Shown here one piece after another: positions 1 through 64,000 of a stretch of 64,000 nt of DNA. Source of the stretch: Sitta carolinensis. Taxonomy: Eukaryota > Chordata > Aves > Passeriformes > Sittidae. The stretch is taken from assembly GCA_032173965.1 (NCBI GenBank), contig CM063284.1, forward strand, positions 119,262,410 to 119,326,409, in the 5' to 3' direction. The notes beneath the pieces are model-generated. The model searched no databases and was not told the origin of the DNA. It saw only the letters and a list, made by a program, of their open reading frames with translations. The position numbers were made by a program, and so were the translations under genes. Positions within the stretch are counted from its first letter, which is position 1; every line of letters begins with the position of its first letter.

Positions 1-3000
1 AAGAACTAATATAAAGTAAAATTCTAAATGTTTGAATTGAGGGGGGTCTAGTTAACATCACTTAACTGCTTCTTTAGACTAGGTGAAAATGTGTTTCTTC
101 TTGTAATTAACTTGAAGTTGCTGTCATCAGCAGTAACTTGGGAAGGTTAGTGTATCTGAAGATTTAAATGCATTGGAAATGTTAGTGTGATAACCTCATA
201 ATAGAAGCAATAGCAAGTTAAGTGCTGAATACTTTATGGCAAGGAAATTTGCTAAATAATCCTTAATGCCTATCACCACTTTATTCTTCTGTTATTTTTA
301 ACTTTTCAATTAAATTTTCTACTGCACTAGAGTGATTAAAATTCTTCAACTTGCTTCCAGTGTCTGAGTCATAGATATTTGTCAAATCATTCTTAATGAA
401 CACACTCAAGTATAAAGTTGCAGTATTATTAACTCCATGCATTATTAGTCATATAAGTTAGTTAAGAACTTACTGTTCTCAGACCTCTATCCCTGAACAG
501 GGAATCCACTTTTCTGCATTAAGTTTCTTCTGAATTCTTGGTAAAATATCTGGTAGGGAAATATGATTGCTTTTGGAAATGTGTTAAAGAGCAAAGGTAA
601 CAATAAAGAAGGAATGGTAACAGTATGGACATAAGCATTTGAAACAGACTTACTCCCCCTGTGCTCAGAATGTATTCTCTACTCTATAACAAACTAATTT
701 CCTACCAACTTCGGTGGGTTTTTTTTACTTGCTTTCACCTTCCCTCTTCCTAGATTTCATTTTAGGATTTCACTTGTGCTTGAACTCTGAAAGAGTGCCA
801 TTGTCTTAAAATAGGACGTTTCCAGTAGAGTTATGTGGTGTTTATTGTATTTCAGCCGATGGGGTTTGATATCATATGGCAACCACAAGGTGCACAATCG
901 GGCAAAATCACCTTGATCTTAATATGTGTATCTTTTTCAGACATAGTATAGGGTTAACCTTGAAATAGTAAGAATCCCAGCGCATGTATATGAGCTAACA
1001 GTATTTTGAAGGATTCCCAACAACAACTACAAAAAAATGATAGTTCCTGAATGCAGTGTTTGAGAGTGGATTTAATTAAATAAACATCTGGTTTTCTGCA
1101 ATGCTGAAAATAAAGAGGCAAACTTGTTGGAGGTTTCCTTCCAGAAGGAAATGCTTAGCACATTGCTTGGCCCCAACTAGAAGGAAAGGGAAAAAAATAA
1201 AGACTATTTTTAGAATCTGATCAAAGCATGACTTGAATTCCTATACTTAAGTATCATAAAATGAAGCTTTGTATTTATTATGATAAAAATACAGAATCAT
1301 GGAAAAAATGGAACATCTGTTTCAAGAAAGATTATTTTGAATATAATGACTTTCTCACTTAATTTCCTAAGTGGTTAAATTTATAGGCCTGAATTCAGAA
1401 CTTGTGTAGGTGGCTGTCTCAGTTGGAGAATGGCTCAGCAGCTGAAGGAGTCTTTCAGTAAAATTTGCGTGGATGTTTCAGTGAGAGAAGAAAAAACAAA
1501 ATTGTTGCATTTGTTGTAAGCTGGAAGCTGAACAACCCAATCTGAGTCATAGGCCAACTTAGTGACAGTAGCATGGGGTATTCTGTTCCTTTCCATTCCA
1601 ACATATCATCAAGTAATATTTTACCAGAGATTTCTGTCTTAAACTCTGAAATTCCTAGCCCTTTCTTGTTTTAGTTGTTCCCTATGTCCATGTGCAAGTA
1701 CAGAAGAGTAAGTTAGTATTAGACTGTAATTTCAGACTTTTATCACTATTAACATGCTTGCCACTGACTCAGTATAGTCAAACCTCTGTACTTGATAGAA
1801 ATTTGCCCAGAATATACAGATAAGTACCTTTTTTGTAACGAAAAATACCAACCAATGCTGCTTTTCGTCTCCAGGCAATAAAACTAAATTTTTAATGTCA
1901 AGGAGGGATATTTAATGAAACAAGGATGAGGGAGATTTTATTTTAAATTTCTTGCATATAGTCTCTTTGCTTCCTGTATTTTATTTTTGATATGTTCATG
2001 GTAGCCCACATTTCAGACCTTTTGCCTGAGCTGTTTCCATAGTTAGAATCATAGGTGTCTGACTGACAGCCAAAGATTATCAGATGCCAGTTATACCTAA
2101 ATGGCCTGCAGGCTCCAAGATTTTATGGGCTTTTAATTTCCATACCAGCTATCCTCAAAAAGAACAGAGTATTTGGTTGGGGTGCTACCCGACAGAGGAG
2201 GATTGCTGTGCAGTCTTTATGACCCAGTAGGACAGATGGATGCAAAACTGGTCTACAGTCATAGTATAAGCCTGCTTTGCAGGTCATTTTCCCCCCAGCT
2301 GAATCATTTATATGATTTGTTGGATTAAAACAGGTTTGTTTCTGCAATACATGGCATTTTCGAGTTGACACATTACAAAAGCACTGGTTTCACTGAAAAT
2401 AGCCCATGATTTCTACTTGAAGGTATTTTAAATATACAGAAGCACGAACAGCATAGTAGTAGTGATTTTACATTTAGGTTGAGCAACTCTATCATCTCTT
2501 CTTACAAGCACTGAGTTTAAATATCCATGAAAACTTTGAAATAGCAAATTGCTTTTCAAGCTCAAGTTGCTCATATTGGAAATTCCTGTGGTAGTTTCAG
2601 TGCAAACGCTTAATGAAAACATTTTTGTGTTAGAAGGTTTTGGTAATACTTGTTCCAAAAATATTGTAGGTAGTGTAGTTCAGTTTTAGCTGTGCAGCAG
2701 AAAGTCTCACCTGCTTCTGGGATGAGGGTGACCCTCATATGTTACTGCAGCCTTGACCCTTCCCCCGTGAGAGGGACAGCTTGGAGCTGGATAAGTGAAT
2801 TGTCCTACTGCTCAGGACTTGGTGTTCCTGCTGAGAACCCATGGGAGGGTTTAAGGTGTCACTCCATCCTTCATGAAAACTTGTTATGGTTGTCAGCCCT
2901 TTGTATTGCACGGTAGACATGGCAGTGTTGGTGTGTGCTCTATGCTTCATCCTTCCTCAGGCATATTTTTCATCTCTGAGGGATCTGGTGGAGAGCGTTG

Positions 3001-6000
3001 CTCATCCCAGATGTAAAAACAACAGTGCTTTCATATATTATGCCCTTCCATTTGTCTCCATTTCACCTTCATGCCCACCCAAAGTCTAGGAACAGGTTAA
3101 TTCTAATCATTACATAGGCAGGGGAGTGACAGGGGATTTTTCTGTACTAGCAGTGTTATGTAGGACAACAAGATGTGACTTCTGATCCTGTTTTCTTATT
3201 CCCTTGGACTTCAGCAAATAAAGCAACACTAACAAAATTCACTGACCTGTGGTCACCCCAGCATGGGTTGTGATCTTGTCAGAAGGTATCTGAGATGTGA
3301 CATTAACAGTGTTCAGTCTATGGATGTAATGTCTCCAAGGGAAAAAAGTATCCCTAGAAGCCTATTTTCATCACCTAGCAGTATCTTTTAGAAAGGGAAG
3401 AAAATTAGGAGGATAACATTAGCAAAGGGTAGTTGTTGGAACCTTGGACACAGAGAATGATCCACAAAGTTAGCCTGCATTTGACCTAAGGCCCTGGGAA
3501 AGGCTTCCAAAACTGAGTGATAGCACTGAGTCTGTGAGCGTGTAGTTGAATAGAAGTGTGCTATATCACAGGGTGAGAAATTTAGAATCTAAGGTGGCTG
3601 GTTAAAATAATATATATGTAACACATATATATGGAGGGTTTAGGGCGTAGTTTTCTTCTCCTTCACAAGTTTGGGTAATTTTATGTGATTGCTTTGAAAG
3701 TGTGGGACATGGGTGACTGGTTATTAGGTTAGAAGTTAAAATAAGTTTGTTGGCATCTCATAATTGGATAGATTAGGCTTAAAAGGACCTTGAAACTTCT
3801 CTCTGTACTCCAATTTTGCCTTGTTAGTTTAGCATGTAGAAGCACTCACGGTCAGTGAGGCTGTAACTGAGATAAGAAAGAATAAACACCAAAGTCCGAA
3901 CACAAATTCTGCATCTCATGATTTTAATTCTGACCCTGAAAAGAAGAACCAAGTAAAGCAAAGGGGTTCTACACAGGTAGTAATGTGAGACAGATAGCCC
4001 TCACTGCCATACTGTCACACAGAACTTGACTCATGAATAAGTTGATTGTAAATAAGGTAGCCTGAATTATATGTACTTAAAATATGTATTAAATGTGTTA
4101 TTTTATGACACGATGCTGGCATGGTAGCAGGTCTTGTTAGGATTGCTGGGGAAAAGTTGTGTTTTTCTATACTGAAAATGAAATTCTTCAAAAAGAAAAG
4201 ACAATTTTTTAAAATAAAATCCTTTCTATGAAAAAAATCCCATCTTTTCCTAAAAAGCTGAAACTTCTCATACAATTCTGAAGTCTTAAGCTGATATTTT
4301 TTAGCTTCCTTACAAGAAACTATTTTTCTGCAAAGTTGAAGTTTTGTGTAAAAACAAACCAAGACCCTTTAGAAAGTATCCAATCTTTAAAAAGCTAGGT
4401 GTGAGTAAGTATTATTCCAGCAAATTTGAAACACAGAATAAGATATTGTTTACTCTTTGACACACAAAAGCCATGAAATAGAATGGAAAAAAGTGACCTG
4501 TTTTTCTGTAATTATGGTCAGCAAGCATTACATGCAGCCCTAATTTATGCCTTATTTATACCACTGAGTGTGCTTTGAAAATGTTTCAGTGTTTGATTTT
4601 GAATAAAATGGTAAAATTACCATGCTGGTACTGAGGCTGTCTTAGGAAGGGAAATATGCTGTGGTGGCTGTAGGAGACATTCATCTTTGGTTTGTTTGAT
4701 CACTTGATCCGGAATGGAAGCAGGAGAAATGAGTTAATACAGATCCTAAAGTGGCTTTGCTTAGAGACCTGGATTGTGTTCCAGTGTGATGGTTGTGCAA
4801 TCTCACTTATCTCTGTAAACAGACTGCATTCTCCTTAGGACAGTCTGAGCTATTGCTCAATATTCACAGCTGTGACATACAAAGGATGAACAGTAGGGTG
4901 AGGAACTGTGAGAGAAGAATGTGTGATCGCTTTTTGGCTCTTAATTGAATCCATTTTTCTTTGGACTGCTGTGGTTAGATCAAAAAGAGGAAGTAACTCC
5001 AGCTATCACATGCCTATACCATTCAGAACATGTGTAGATGACAGGAGAGTCCTGGCTTTTGCAGGTTTTCCAAGCTGACTTTGAGTCCCTCAAGTCAGGA
5101 AACTCTTCAGACCCTGGATATATACTTGATGCAACCAACACAATAGGTAACATAATTATCAATAGGATTGCATGTCTGGATGGACATGCACAAGGGCAGC
5201 AGCTCTGTCCCACAGGACAAAGATTTTTCAGAGTAGCAAAATGCACCTCAGAATTCAAGGTAGGCTTCCTTGAGGGGTAGATTTCTCTTTACAAGACGTA
5301 GAAGTGCCATGAATTTTTAATATTTTTTTTTTATATTTTTCTTGTTAAAGTTGCTTCTCTTTCATTAACTTTTATGAAAATGCCTGATACTTTTTAACAT
5401 GAGTGATCTGTCTTGAAGCAAAAATGAGGCATGGGAAGTTTCATCCCAAACATCTAAACCTTACCAAAATTCTGATGTCTTTGGAGTAGATTAGGAGGAA
5501 ATATCACTAGACAGTCCTAGCTGCACATGCCACCATTAGCTTTGCCCAATTTTATATCTTGCTGTGTTTTAATTTTTTTTTTTTTTTTTGTTTAGCTTAA
5601 TCTAGTGTAGAAGTATCCACCCTTAGTGATGTTCAAGTCCCAGATTGCTTCAGCTTCCATTTTCATCGTGGCATACATTATGTCTTGTTAAGCCCCATTT
5701 TCAGACATTTCTGAATAAAGTTACTGAGGATCGGAGTTATTGGATAAAGTTTCCCTCATTTTCAGGAGAGGTCTTTGCACAAAAGTAATATAATTTAGAA
5801 ACTTTTTGTGATTAAACTGTATCTATTCACAAAGCTTGTGTTAAGCATCATTACAAATTACTTCATAATTACAATGCAATAAATTACCCTGACTTGTTTT
5901 TTGAGTCTTTCCAGAGAATCGTTATACTTGTGAGTTTGTATAAGAAGCTATTCCTTAGTTGATGCAAAGTACTTCAGTTCTCACTAAAAGAGTAATCTCT

Positions 6001-6016
6001 TTCCACTCAATTTCAG
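1..6016 (+). other. PREX2: Intron upstream of the PH domain (3' part)
   Basis: AT-rich intronic sequence ending in a normal acceptor (caatttcag). I looked for the end-of-DH coding segment expected just upstream and did not find it. A 17-T run lies at 5573-5589. Short open frames on both strands, including an overlapping pair at 4980-5280, show no recognisable protein. No CR1 was recognised. Confidence 0.8.
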
Positions 6017-62878
<56,862 letters not shown>

Positions 62879-64000
62879 GTAATTTTTCTTGTTTTGGGAG
62901 GGAGGGAAGTGAATGTGGATGGTTTGAGATAATTTTTACTTTTGAACAGAAATACTGTGTTTACATTAAGGGGGAAAATCTCAGATATGATAAAGCCTGA
63001 TAATCAGCAACTTCATCCCACTGTTTAGAGTAAGGATTCCTGAAGAACCCAATTTCAGATATTTTTAACGAATGCTGCGCTTTTTTGTTTTTTTGTTTTT
63101 TTTTTTTTAAATACAAAATACCTTTTCTGGTCATTTACTGTAGATCTTGGCAGATAAATTAAGTACTAAACACTCAGCTTTTGCACAGTGTCTCAGACAT
63201 CTTTCTTCTTTGGGCGTTTTCTTTTTTGCTGTTTTTATTTTCATTCCCATCTGTTTCCAGATTTATATTGCTATTTTAACCCATGTCTTTCCTTTTATCT
63301 CTTTTTAGAGAATATTTAAGTTCCTCCTTTCTGTAAGGACTCTGATTATTGTCTGTATTAATTCTACTACCATGCCACACAGCATACAGCTTAAAGTACA
63401 CAAGAGAGGGACGTGTGTCTGCAAAGTTAATGTCACTGAATCGGTATTTAAAAATTAATATCCATGGCACAAGTTTCCCTTCAGTTTACAGTTGCCTACA
63501 TGTTCAAGTAGGCAGTCCAATTGAACTGTAAAAGCTCATTATTTTGACCATCTTACAGCACTACATGAATGCATTATTTAATTATTTTTGTTATGACACC
63601 CAAGAACAATTTTATAAAGGGGATTATAATCTTTCGTTGTTGTTCAGATTTCTTCAAAATATTAGAAAAGTTTTTTAGTAATTGCTCATTTATCCTAAAA
63701 TAAGAAGTGAGTTGAAAAAATGTCCTAGATTGTTTTTTTTAAAGCAGTTTTCCCTATTTATATTATTTTATAAGTTGGTAAACCCTCTAGTTTATTCCGT
63801 ATAAAAAAAATATTTTTGTAAAAGGACCTCAAAGTCCTCTTGTCTTCACTATCCGATGTTCAAGTTGTATTAAATGAGATTTAGAAATGTGTTTGAGACA
63901 CAGGAGGGCTGCTTCAGAAGCAGGAAATACAGAGGAATCCAGGTGCTGTTAGAGAGAAAGAGAAAAAAGTGAGGAAATTATGTGTGTTTGGCTCAAATCC
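62879..64000 (+). other. Intron running out of the window
   Basis: 1.1 kb after the 42-nt exon. A T-rich stretch lies at about 63080-63110. The next PREX2 exon was looked for and is not present before the end. Confidence 0.8.

Noticed and set aside
4980..5280. Overlapping open frames on both strands (92 and 80 codons)
   Set aside because: I tested whether this could be the missing end-of-DH exon of PREX2. No residue pattern matches, and there is no fitting phase relationship with the exon at 6017.
62879..64000. Search for the next PREX2 exon (DSETQ-type start)
   Set aside because: No matching coding segment or acceptor in frame was seen before the window ends.

Overview
The window is vertebrate nuclear DNA, most likely from a bird. 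It is AT-rich, has short exons with GT-AG introns, and its only recognisable interspersed repeats are CR1-type LINE fragments, with no Alu/B1-like SINEs. It carries the middle of one protein-coding gene on the + strand: PREX2, encoding P-Rex2, a PIP3- and G-beta-gamma-responsive Rac guanine-nucleotide exchange factor that also binds and inhibits PTEN. Translated pieces match P-Rex2 and not its paralogue P-Rex1. An example is the stretch around [13 protein letters not shown] before the [13 protein letters not shown] segment, which P-Rex1 replaces with unrelated sequence.

Twenty-five internal coding exons were placed between 6017 and 62878, with both splice sites and reading phase checked for each. 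Together they encode about 1020 codons, roughly human residues 236-1256 of about 1606 (human numbering is from memory, so approximate). In order: PH domain (6017-15388), DEP1 (18012-23663), linker and DEP2 (24972-27796), PDZ1 (27950-29481), PDZ2 (33984-36421), and the first part of the C-terminal inositol-polyphosphate-4-phosphatase-like region with its Ser-rich acidic linker (39503-62878). The promoter, DH exons and first codons lie upstream of the window. The remaining C-terminal exons and 3'UTR lie downstream.

The rest is intron. It holds six CR1 pieces. The largest (about 31.5-33.55 kb, sense) keeps remnants of the ORF1 esterase domain and the ORF2 reverse transcriptase. A cleaner antisense copy of about 570 bp lies at about 44.38-44.95 kb. 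There are also long homopolymers, a (TA)n/(TG)n microsatellite and a few small local duplications. No RNA genes, CRISPR arrays or prokaryotic features were seen, and I see no evidence of an undescribed multi-gene system.

The observations most worth checking are: a one-base deletion that breaks frame inside the PDZ2 exon (about 36309-36313); a GC-AG intron inside DEP2 (donor at 25655); a short in-frame read-through of the exon ending at 45652, followed by a poly(A) signal, that could make a truncated P-Rex2b-like isoform; and a shared intron position in the two DEP domains that records their tandem duplication.
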